In this document: piece after piece, positions 1 to 6,870 of the stretch
Layout of the letters: each line of letters starts with the position of its first letter
How positions within the stretch are numbered: the stretch's first letter is position 1
From: Gammaproteobacteria bacterium
GTDB taxonomy: Bacteria; Pseudomonadota; Gammaproteobacteria; Enterobacterales; Permianibacteraceae
Assembly (NCBI GenBank): GCA_016182845.1
Contig: JACPFT010000001.1
Location: 405,307-469,306 of the forward strand
Direction: 5' to 3'
Length of the DNA: 64,000 nt
Translations under genes and position numbers: made by a program
The notes under the pieces: generated by a model
The model's database searches: none
What the model saw: only the letters and a program-made list of their open reading frames with translations
What the model was told of the DNA's origin: nothing

Positions 1-1
1 G

Positions 2-97
2 CAGGAGCGGGCCACCGCACGTAAGCCGCTGTTCGCGTACGCAAAAAGTCGGCGCTCGGAGGCCAAGGGCATGACGAATGCAGTCACTCGAATGTAA
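2..97 (+). pseudogene. 3' end of a KfrA/TnpT-like gene (partial)
   Basis: An open frame enters from the left edge and stops with TAA at 95-97. Its 31 residues contain RKPLF, AKS and MTNAVT in order. The same words occur, in the same order and spacing, in the 3' extension of the KfrA-like gene that ends near 5678 on the other strand (RKPLF, AKS, MTNAVT). I infer that this is the tail of a second, diverged copy of that gene, facing right. The rest of the gene is outside the window, so I cannot say whether it is intact. Confidence 0.5.
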
Positions 98-238
98 CCT
101 ATTGAGTAATTGGAAAAAGTTGAAGTGCGAGGGACACTTTTACTTCTAGGTGGGACACTTTTACTTTCCAAACTTGCATCCCATACGCCATGGGGCACTT
201 TTACTTACGCTGGTGTGAACACTTTTACTTCCGCAGAC
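15..238 (+). repeat. Left long inverted repeat with four 15-bp iterons
   Basis: This stretch aligns over its whole length with the reverse complement of 5533-5755. The outer part is the coding tail described at 2-97. The inner part holds four copies of a box reading GGGACACTTTTACTT or a close variant, at 131-145, 152-166, 192-206 and about 216-230. Between the boxes TTTCCAAA and TTACGCTGGTGTG are also shared with the right copy. Arrays of repeated boxes at an element end are typical of transposase-binding ends (IS21, Tn402/Tn5053, Tn7, Mu types). I cannot assign the family, as no matching transposase is visible. Confidence 0.8.
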
Positions 239-266
239 GCCGCAAACAAGAGCCAGTTCAAATGCG

Positions 267-294
267 ATTTAACATAATATACATTATGCGCAGT
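267..294 (-). other. dif: dif-like XerCD recombination site
   Basis: On the minus strand this reads XerC-type arm ACTGCGCATAA, centre TGTATA, XerD-type arm TTATGTTAAAT. From memory of the E. coli dif sequence, 26 of 28 positions are identical; only the two outermost bases of the XerC arm differ. The XerD arm and the 6-bp centre are perfect. dif is where XerC and XerD resolve chromosome dimers at the terminus, activated by FtsK. The site is in an AT-richer gene-free stretch 29 bp inside the left iteron repeat. It could be the chromosomal dif or a copy carried by an element that exploits Xer. Confidence 0.85.
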
Positions 295-927
295 TGCGCA
301 CAAAAGGCCGTCTAGGCCCATATGATGGTTGCCCAAGCATGAAGGTTAAATTTCTCCAAGAAAAATGATTAAATTCCAAGGAATCTTGCTAATAACGCCC
401 CCAGCGTCCAGAGCTCTTTGCTTATAACAGCAAAAGCCATAAAAAAGCATTCAGTCCTAACTTCTTCGTTCGGGCATCGATGCCTCTAATCTAATGCGTG
501 CGGTGGATTTTCGCGGATTCGCTCCGGTACTGGATTGCTTACTGAAAGGATGTCTCATGGGTCCTTGCTGTGTAGGCGCCACCGGCCGTGACGGAACGCA
601 CGTTTGGGACCGTTTGAGTTTTGAACCGCCCCTGGTTTCGCGGAGGCCAGTTGGTTTGAGTCAGGCGGTTTTTCGGACTTCCGCCTGACCCTGCTTGTAT
701 AGTGCCTCAAACTCTATAGCGGCGGGATGTCTAGGAGGCATCCTATATTGCAACTACCAAAATGACAGACAAAAGCAAACTGGTAATTATGCCAGATACT
801 TGCAAATTTACCTACAGTGCACGGCGGCATTCCAGCTTTCGCTCCACTTCCTTTGAAACCACAATTATCTGCAACCAACCCAAAGCGGATGGTGGCTTTG
901 TCAGAATCGATGCCTGAAAACGGACGG
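295..927. other. Gene-free stretch after dif
   Basis: No open frame here looks protein-like in composition or shows a recognisable motif. The first 200 bases are AT-rich compared with the rest of the window. I see no tRNA, array or clear promoter. It is probably terminus-proximal intergenic DNA plus decayed sequence. Confidence 0.5.
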
Positions 928-1125
928 TCAACGCATGTGCCCGTTCTTTCTGGCATGCCACGCGGCAATCGCCTTGATCACAGGGGCGTCCACTACGCCC
1001 TCGGGAATGAACGGGGCTTCTTTATCGTCCAGCGCGACGATGTCGAGGTCATTCTCGTCAATTTGCCAGGCGGGGCGGGGCGGATGTGGAGGTGGAGCTT
1101 GCGCAGCGTTAGTTTGAACTCGATC
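928..1125 (-). pseudogene. C-terminal fragment of an unidentified protein
   Basis: In the frame different from the overlapping 993-2093 gene, the minus strand encodes about 65 residues up to TGA at 928-930. It has a proline-rich linker (APPPHPPRP), then an acidic stretch (IDENDLDIVALDDKE) and a basic end (WHARKNGHMR). It has no start codon and opens just after an in-frame stop near 1130. Its composition is far more protein-like than the out-of-frame tail of the gene above it. I read it as the 3' end of a lost or frameshifted gene and do not recognise the family. Confidence 0.35.
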
Positions 1126-2093
1126 TCAGGCCTGCTTTGCGTGCTGCTGGGCAGGAATTCGTTGAAGTCCTCGAACCACCAGTGTGCCGTCCAGGCGCGC
1201 TGATAAGCGACGCGCAGCAGTTGGCTGGGGATCGCCAGCTCGCGAGCAATGCGGTCGGCCATCGCGAAGCGGCCGTCGATCTCAAAGCGCGGTCTGTCCA
1301 GCGCGCGCGCAAGCTTGGCTGCACGAACGCAATCCTCGACCAGTTGGTAGCGCGCGCCCTCGTACCGCTCAGGGTCGGAGATCTGCGCATCGAGTTCCTC
1401 CAGGTCTGCCTTGCGCCTAGTGTCTTCGGGCCCAAGCCGCACGCTATCCTGGTAGGATGCATCCTCGATTTGAAGAGCCGATATGGCTAACCCCAAATGG
1501 CCGTGCCTGTAGACACGGTCTGCGAGCCAATTCCTGTCCATGATGTGGACCGGAATGCCTGCGGTCTTGGTCAGCGCGTCCTCGGTGCTGGACCGCTGCT
1601 TGTCGCTGACCAGCTGGTTCGTGAAGAAGTAGATCCGCTTGTAGCCACGCTTCGTCGAGAGCACGCTCTCCACGTCCGCCTCAAGCTTGGGTTTCCACTT
1701 CTTCTTGGCGCTGAAAGCGAACGCCCAGCGTTCCGATCCGCCTGCCGGTTCTCCAAACCACCAGCGTTCTGAGATCTCTTTTGCGATAGGATGATTTTCC
1801 GAGTCGACCTTGCTGTCACCGCCGCCGGTTTGGCCAGTTTGGACCCGCAAATTCTGGCATATTTCCTTTTCAGCAATCAGCCGGCAGAAGTGCTCGAATT
1901 GATATTCCTCCTTACGGGCGGTCAACGTGTCTAGGTGGTGATCGAAAACTGGGCGCGCCAATACCGGACTCGATTTGCCAACCGAGTCTGAAAACAGGTC
2001 CGGGTGTCTAGCCCGCATCAGCTCACGAGGACTGGGGGCTTGCTCCTGGGACGTGGAGGTGACCTTGTCCATATTAGCTTCTTGAGAGTTCAT
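993..2093 (-). pseudogene. Truncated/chimeric large nuclease-like protein, N-terminal part
   Basis: The frame starts at ATG 2093 with GGAGAC upstream. Residues 60-200 look like a PD-(D/E)xK-type nuclease region: a Gly-rich turn with GGGDSKVDSE, then FAFSAKKKWKPK, then a strand-rich segment with FFTNQ and the helix of HIMDRNWLADRVY. Residues 220-315 are helical and well formed (AKLARALDR, ADRIARELAIPSQLL, WFEDFNEF). After about residue 318 the sequence becomes basic and low in complexity, and a protein-like frame continues in another register (928-1125). So the real C-terminus is missing. Proteins with this type of N-terminus are normally much longer. The function is unknown; a role in restriction or defence is inference only. 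Confidence 0.5.
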
Positions 2094-2205
2094 GTCTCCG
2101 TCCTATCGTATTTTTCGAAGCTGCCGGAATGTTCACAGTCCGCACGTCTTTTCTTAAGCTGCTTAAGTTGAAGGTTGATCCCGACAATGGCATTGCGTGG
2201 TCTGA

Positions 2206-2370
2206 CTACATTTCTGGCGCTTTGAATCGGAGGACACGTTGCGATGACGCGATCGCCAGTGTTCGGGTGGCTCTGGAAATAGCGACATAGAAGAGCTTTG
2301 CCTGAGCTTGTCGCTCGTTGGCAAAGTGCGTGGCATCGGGTATGACCACATGGTCAAACTCGAGTCCGCG
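2206..2370 (-). pseudogene. C-terminal remnant of a UvrD/Rep-type helicase
   Basis: Directly after the stop of the GIY-YIG gene the minus strand reads RGLEFDHVVIPDA, then KLFYVAISRATRTL, and ends at TAG 2206-2208. These are motif V (GLEFD.V..P) and motif VI (YVA.SRA.) of superfamily I helicases of the UvrD/Rep group, with the usual short spacing. Everything upstream, including the Walker A and B motifs, is absent. The fragment abuts the previous gene within a few bases. This is a 5'-truncated helicase left by a rearrangement. Confidence 0.65.
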
Positions 2371-2373
2371 TTA

Positions 2374-3984
2374 TTACGCGACGCCTTCTGCCTCTTCCTG
2401 AAACAGCTCGGCCTCATTCTCTAGCTGATGTTCAAGCCATGCCTGCTTCATTGAAGGATCTTCCTTCAATCGCTGTTCAATGGTTAGCGACTCCCGGTAC
2501 TCAGCGGCTTCGGCCATCATGGTCCATGTTGCCTGGAGATTCATGGCCTCGGTTGCCGAGCGGATGTCTTGCAGAGTTAGCCGAAAGAACTCCTTGCGCG
2601 GATTGACTTTGTTAACTTGCATCTGTAGGAATCGACGATGGAACGTGGTTTCCAAAGCAGGAGCATCATCCGACCAGATCAAGGCATGGACATCAAACGG
2701 GAAGGGTACGCTGGCATCACCCAGTTCTCGAATTCGGTCGAGCGGTTCCAAACGGCGGGTCATCCCGATTTTGAACACCTCCTCGCCGAAACTACCGATA
2801 TTGGAGATGACGTAGACATGACCTGACTTGGTCTGTTGAGCCATGGACAGGGCGCGTTGGTTCTTCTCTTCGGTCTGCAACAACTTGGTTTGCAGTTCCT
2901 GGAGCTGTTGTTCGTAGAAAGCTTTCTGCTCCTCGCTAGCTTTGGCGACTTGGCTGCTGACCTTCTCCATGGCCTTACGCAGCATCTCCTCTTCTTTGGC
3001 GGCATCTTTCATTGCGCGTTCGAAATCTCGCCGGGCTCTTTCCTCTTCACGGATTTGCTCCTTGAGACGGCGCTGTTCATCCCGGTCCCGTTCACGCAAC
3101 GCGAGCACCGCACAGGCCCACTTGAGCTCTCCCAAGCGCGCATCCAAATATTCTGAGGTGATGCGGGCATCGCGAAACGCTGCGCCGTTATAGTTTACCG
3201 TGTTGTAGGCATCGATGATTTTTTGTTGCAGCGTGCCAAAATTATCGGTTTTGCTCGATGACAGAATGGAATCGACCTTGCCGTTGAAAGCATCGACCAC
3301 GAATCGAATGGCTGTTTCCTTGCGGTTGGCCTCCACGTACTCGCACGTCGCAGCGGCGCCCTGTTTGATCATGGCTCGCGTTCGTTCGCGGGCCCGCTTC
3401 AGCGCATCACCCGCTTCGGTGAAACCGTACTGATCGCCCAATTCATCCAGCAATGAGAACAGCGGGACAATGTAGTGATCGCCGTAGCCCTGGATGATGT
3501 TCTTCATCGCCTTGACCGTCGACTGATAATGCTCGGCGTTGCGCATCGCTTCCAGAGCCTGGCCAGCGATGGCTTTGGCTTTTTCCTCAGCCGCATCGAC
3601 TAAGCGTTGTGCCTCTTGAGCGGCGCGCGTTTCGGCGTGTTCTGCTTTTGCCCTCAGCGTTTGTGCTTCAGCTTGGGCGAGTTTCAGAATGGCTTCAGCT
3701 TCTTGGCGGGCAACGTTGATCCGCGCTTGTGCCTGCTCTTGGATTTTTTGCACGGCCTGCCGAACATCGACGATTTCCCGATAGCGAGCGAGGCTCCTGA
3801 CTTCATCGTTTAGCTTGTCTATCGTGCGCAGCTGTTCTGCAAGCTGATGGTTGAGCTGTGCGAGCTCAGCTTCCAGTGCCTGATTACGTTGCTGAAATTG
3901 AACAGCCGCTTGGCGACTAAGCCGGCGTTGCTGCAGTGCCCAGACCGCTAGTGCGGCGGCTGCAAGCGCAAAGAGAATGGCCAC
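2374..3984 (-). CDS. Membrane-anchored DUF4041 protein with T5orf172/GIY-YIG nuclease domain
   Basis: This protein of 536 residues starts at GTG 3984. Residues 2-18 form one hydrophobic segment (AILFALAAAALAVWALQ), likely an inner-membrane anchor. Residues 25-160 are a long Ala/Glu/Gln-rich coiled coil. Residues 165-310 fit the DUF4041 type (IIQGYGDHYIVP, FRDARITSEYLDARLGELKW). A second coiled coil follows (310-390), then a T5orf172-type GIY-YIG domain at about 392-480: GHVYVISNIGSFGEEVFKIG, MTRR, ETTFHRRF, NPRKEFF. The GIY-YIG fold cuts DNA; this subfamily is common in phage and mobile DNA, and its role is not well known. It lies with the Fic gene between the iteron repeats. Defence or mobile-element function is inference. 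Confidence 0.85.
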   Translation of the reverse strand: MAILFALAAAALAVWALQQRRLSRQAAVQFQQRNQALEAELAQLNHQLAEQLRTIDKLNDEVRSLARYREIVDVRQAVQKIQEQAQARINVARQEAEAILKLAQAEAQTLRAKAEHAETRAAQEAQRLVDAAEEKAKAIAGQALEAMRNAEHYQSTVKAMKNIIQGYGDHYIVPLFSLLDELGDQYGFTEAGDALKRARERTRAMIKQGAAATCEYVEANRKETAIRFVVDAFNGKVDSILSSSKTDNFGTLQQKIIDAYNTVNYNGAAFRDARITSEYLDARLGELKWACAVLALRERDRDEQRRLKEQIREEERARRDFERAMKDAAKEEEMLRKAMEKVSSQVAKASEEQKAFYEQQLQELQTKLLQTEEKNQRALSMAQQTKSGHVYVISNIGSFGEEVFKIGMTRRLEPLDRIRELGDASVPFPFDVHALIWSDDAPALETTFHRRFLQMQVNKVNPRKEFFRLTLQDIRSATEAMNLQATWTMMAEAAEYRESLTIEQRLKEDPSMKQAWLEHQLENEAELFQEEAEGVA

Positions 3985-4212
3985 AGTGAATCATCTCTGT
4001 TTAGGTTGTGCATCCTTGGGCGGGTCTGGGCCAAGACCGGTGGCCGTGCAGTGCTTGGGCACGGCCAGAAGAACAGCGGGGAACCCCGCGTGGGCATACT
4101 CTATCAATTCGTGACGTGGCGCTCAAATTCCGTCACACCATAGGTGGCGATTGAACAATTATTAAGCGATTACTTGCATCTTCACACCTACCCGGCCCAG
4201 TAAAACGGCTCG

Positions 4213-5391
4213 TCACCGCCGCCTCTCCCAGACATTTTCCAGGCCCTCGTACATCACTCCCAAGATCTCCACCGCCCGGAACACGCGATGGCGCTGCTGG
4301 GCCGGCGCCGCCAGGATGCCTAGGTCGACTAGGGTGGCCATGGCCTTGTTGGCGGCCTGGAAGGACAGGCCCAGCTGCTGTTCGGCTTGCCGCACGGTGA
4401 CCGTCGGCCGCTCACTCAACAGTTCGGTGACGATGCGCCGTGCGCCGGCATGGCGACGCAAGTGGGCGATGCGCCGTTCCCACTCGGCATGGATGGCACG
4501 CAGCCTGTCGATGATGGCCAGGGTGTGCTGGCAGGAGGCGATCACGCACTCCAGGAACAACTGGACCCACGGTTCCCAATCCAGGCGCATCTGCACCTGC
4601 AGCAAGGCGTCGTAGTAGTCCTGGTGGCGCAGCTTCAAATAGGTCGCCAAGTGAATGGGCGGCTCGTCCTCGGCCAGGAACATCAGCGGAAGCAACAGGC
4701 GTCCGAGACGGCCGTTACCGTCCATGTAGGGATGGATGGCTTCGAACTGCGGGTGCACTATGGCGGCGCGCGCCAACAGCGTCGGCACGCGCACGTCCTC
4801 CGGCACGTAATAGAGCAGCTTGTCCAACGCGGCCATGTGCTCCGCCAGGGTGTCGGGCGGCGGCGGAATGAAGCGGGCGGTCTCCAGGGTGAGTCCGCCG
4901 ATCCAGTTCTGCTGGTCGCGCCATTGCCCGGGCCGCTTGCGCTCCTGGCCGGCCATGAGGATGCCGTGCAACTGATTGAGCAGGGTGCTGTTCAGCGCTT
5001 GCGGACCGCCGTCACGAATGGCGGCGCAGCCCGCCGTGTAGGCCTGCACATAGGCCAGGGTCTGGCGGGCGTCCTCGTCCTCGCGTTCCTGCTCCACTTG
5101 AGTCTCGTAGACCAGCAGCGCCTCGAAGCCGGTTTGCATGCCCTCGATTTGGCTGCTGTCGGCGGCTTCGCGCCGGTTGAGCATGCTCATCAGCAAGTCC
5201 CGCTGCGGATAGTCGCGCAGCGCTTGCCGGAGCGCGCCCAAGGCCTGTTCGGCCTGGGAGAAGCGCAGGCTTTGCCGGGGCAGATCGAAGAAATGCGGCG
5301 GCGGCTCGGGCAGGACCGCGAACTGGCCACTGCGGCCGGGGATGGGTCGGGCGGTCTTTTGCAGGCGGGGGTGCAGGTCGGAACGGCGCAT
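4213..5391 (-). CDS. Fic family protein (adenylyltransferase) with C-terminal winged helix
   Basis: The protein has 392 residues from ATG 5391; a TTG 15 bases upstream is an alternative. The N-terminal part is the Fic_N type (PLPPHFFDLP-like start, SSQIEGMQ at about residue 72, which is the inhibitory-helix type motif S..IEG). The Fic core has HPYMDGNGRLGR at about 215-226, matching HPFx[D/E]GNGR with the catalytic His and all phosphate-binding residues. The last 80 residues form a helix-turn-helix (VTVRQAEQQLGLSFQAANKAMATLVDLGIL). Such proteins transfer AMP to target proteins and often control their own transcription. The target is unknown. A perfect palindrome lies at the start codon (5395-5426). 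Confidence 0.92.
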   Translation of the reverse strand: MRRSDLHPRLQKTARPIPGRSGQFAVLPEPPPHFFDLPRQSLRFSQAEQALGALRQALRDYPQRDLLMSMLNRREAADSSQIEGMQTGFEALLVYETQVEQEREDEDARQTLAYVQAYTAGCAAIRDGGPQALNSTLLNQLHGILMAGQERKRPGQWRDQQNWIGGLTLETARFIPPPPDTLAEHMAALDKLLYYVPEDVRVPTLLARAAIVHPQFEAIHPYMDGNGRLGRLLLPLMFLAEDEPPIHLATYLKLRHQDYYDALLQVQMRLDWEPWVQLFLECVIASCQHTLAIIDRLRAIHAEWERRIAHLRRHAGARRIVTELLSERPTVTVRQAEQQLGLSFQAANKAMATLVDLGILAAPAQQRHRVFRAVEILGVMYEGLENVWERRR

Positions 5392-5394
5392 GGG

Positions 5395-5426
5395 AAAGTT
5401 GAACAAGCAGAATGTTATTCAACTTT
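5395..5426 (-). promoter_or_regulatory. Palindrome at the fic start, likely operator
   Basis: AAAGTTGAA at 5395-5403 and TTCAACTTT at 5418-5426 form a perfect 9-bp inverted repeat with a 14-base spacer. It ends four bases before the ATG of the Fic gene. The Fic protein has its own winged helix, so autorepression here is plausible. Confidence 0.5.
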
Positions 5427-5532
5427 TATCATCGAAAGCATGAACCAACAAGACCTTGTTCAAGCTTTCAACCGCCCATCCTGCTGCTCCCAAATCGAAG
5501 CACCGGCATTGTTGCGACTCGGCCATGTCTAA

Positions 5533-5755
5533 GCGTTTGCGGAAGTAAAAGTGTACACACACCAGCGTAAGTAAAAGTGTCCCATTGCGTACGGAAGGCC
5601 CCTTTGGAAAGTATAAGTGCTCCATCTGGAGGTAAAAGTGTCCCGCACGCTTCGATTTTACTCATTTAATCAATGTGTTAGGCACTAGTTACCGCATTCG
5701 TCATTCTCGTGCGCCCCAAGTCGAGGCTTTTTGCGCACGGAAACAGCGGCTTACG
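5533..5755 (-). repeat. Right long inverted repeat with four 15-bp iterons
   Basis: This is the inverted partner of 15-238. Read on the minus strand it has the coding tail of the KfrA-like gene, then boxes at 5630-5644, 5609-5623, 5569-5583 and 5543-5557, in the same order and spacing as on the left. Two boxes (5609-5623 and 5630-5644) are mutated relative to the consensus GGGACACTTTTACTT. The enclosed segment of about 5.3 kb holds dif, remnants, the GIY-YIG gene and the Fic gene. Confidence 0.8.
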
Positions 5756-5776
5756 CTCGGTGACGCTCAGCGCCCT

Positions 5777-6709
5777 CTAGCGCATCGTTCGCTTTGTTGC
5801 GCCTCGGCCATGCCTGAGTGCCGCAGCAACTTGGGAACGTACGCTGCCACCCATCCTGGGCTTCACTTCCCTTACCGCGATGCACAGTCCCTGCAATTCC
5901 GTTGTGAGAGCGGCCAGCGCTCGTTCGACAGCTATGCGGCTTTCGCTCTCCGCACGAAGCGTTGCTGTTTGTGCGGCGGCCTGCTCCTGCTGCTCCGTGA
6001 TGCGCTTGGCCTGATCGGCATTGACCCGCTCCAACTTCTTTATTTGCTGTCGCCCCTGATCAATGTCCTGCATCCAGCGCGATTCGTTGGCCAAGTATTG
6101 GCGATGGAACTCGGCCATTTCCTGTCGATGCTGCCGAGACTGGTTCCGGCCTTCCTCTTCGAGTCCGTGGAGTCGTTCTTCCAGGACCGTGCGCTCCTTT
6201 GACCGCGCCAGTTCACTCACTTTGAATTGGCTTTCGGCTTCCGCAAGCGCGTCCTTCAGATACGAGTTCTCCGCATCCAGCTGGGAATGCACGTGGCGCA
6301 TGTCCGCTAACTGCTCCGTTAAGCGAGCTTCGCGTTCACGGGATTCGGCAAGCTGTTCCTTCAATGCGCGCGCATACGCATCGAGCTGCCGACGCTCCTC
6401 CTCCAACTTCGCCCGCTCCTGAGCGACTTGCGCCTGAGCGCTCTTGAGCTTCTCCTCCGCCTCCTCTCCCGCCTTGCGCCACAGCGTCGCCATCATCCCT
6501 GAAAGCTCTGGGGATAGGTTTTCTGTACCAAAATGGACCGGACGTGCTTGCCGCTCTTCACGCCAGCGCTGGATGTGCCGTACCAGTGTCGTCTTGCTGC
6601 CCCGACCCAGCTCTTCGCGGACGCGATCGACCGTCACCGTTAGCCGCTGTTCGTACAGATGGTCGGCAGCTTCGGCTACCTCTTCGTAAGTTACCCCAAT
6701 CTTTGCCAT
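5777..6709 (-). CDS. KfrA-family DNA-binding coiled-coil protein, TnpT-like
   Basis: The protein has 310 residues from ATG 6709. The first 55 residues are a KfrA N-terminal DNA-binding domain (VTYEEVAEAADHLY, LTVTVDRVREELGRGSKTTLVRHIQRW). Residues 75-270 are an almost unbroken charged coiled coil. It is divergent from the tyrosine recombinase at 6871. The same pairing is known as tnpT/tnpS in Tn4651-type transposons, where TnpT helps TnpS resolve cointegrates at the site between them. The frame stops at TAG 5777-5779 but stays open to TAA 5678-5680. That extension (RKPLF, AKS, MTNAVT) is conserved in the fragment at 2-97, so the TAG looks like a premature stop, or is read through. Confidence 0.8.
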   Translation of the reverse strand: MAKIGVTYEEVAEAADHLYEQRLTVTVDRVREELGRGSKTTLVRHIQRWREERQARPVHFGTENLSPELSGMMATLWRKAGEEAEEKLKSAQAQVAQERAKLEEERRQLDAYARALKEQLAESREREARLTEQLADMRHVHSQLDAENSYLKDALAEAESQFKVSELARSKERTVLEERLHGLEEEGRNQSRQHRQEMAEFHRQYLANESRWMQDIDQGRQQIKKLERVNADQAKRITEQQEQAAAQTATLRAESESRIAVERALAALTTELQGLCIAVREVKPRMGGSVRSQVAAALRHGRGATKRTMR

Positions 6710-6737
6710 CGCTCACCTACCCTTCGGCAGAATTGAC

Positions 6738-6838
6738 TTAGCATACTAAACAACAGCTGAAACGTAACGTACTACATACTAAAAGGTATGCTAAAATCAT
6801 ATAATTCATGATTATCGCTATTATCATGAATATGCTAA
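6738..6838. promoter_or_regulatory. Resolution site (res/rst-like) between the TnpT-like and TnpS-like genes
   Basis: The divergent intergenic region is AT-rich and structured. Core: ATTCATGATTA at 6804-6814, spacer TCGCTA at 6815-6820, and TTATCATGAAT at 6821-6831. The arms match as inverted repeats at 10 of 11 positions with a 6-bp spacer, the geometry of XerCD-type crossover sites. Accessory boxes: TTAGCATAC at 6738-6746, its inverse GTATGCTAA at 6786-6794, and ATATGCTAA at 6830-6838. CATACTAAA is repeated at 6742-6750 and 6775-6783. These are good candidates for TnpT-like binding and probably overlap both promoters. Confidence 0.7.
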
Positions 6839-6870
6839 GCTGTCGGCTCGAAATCAGCACATGAGGCGCG

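Noticed and set aside
131..230. Idea that the four-box iterons are ends of the Tn7-like element at 60 kb
   Set aside because: The box motif does not occur near tnsA, and the two regions lie 55 kb apart with unrelated recombinases.
295..492. Possible tRNA or small RNA in the AT-rich stretch after dif
   Set aside because: No cloverleaf, no terminator-like hairpin with T-run and no promoter boxes that I could align.
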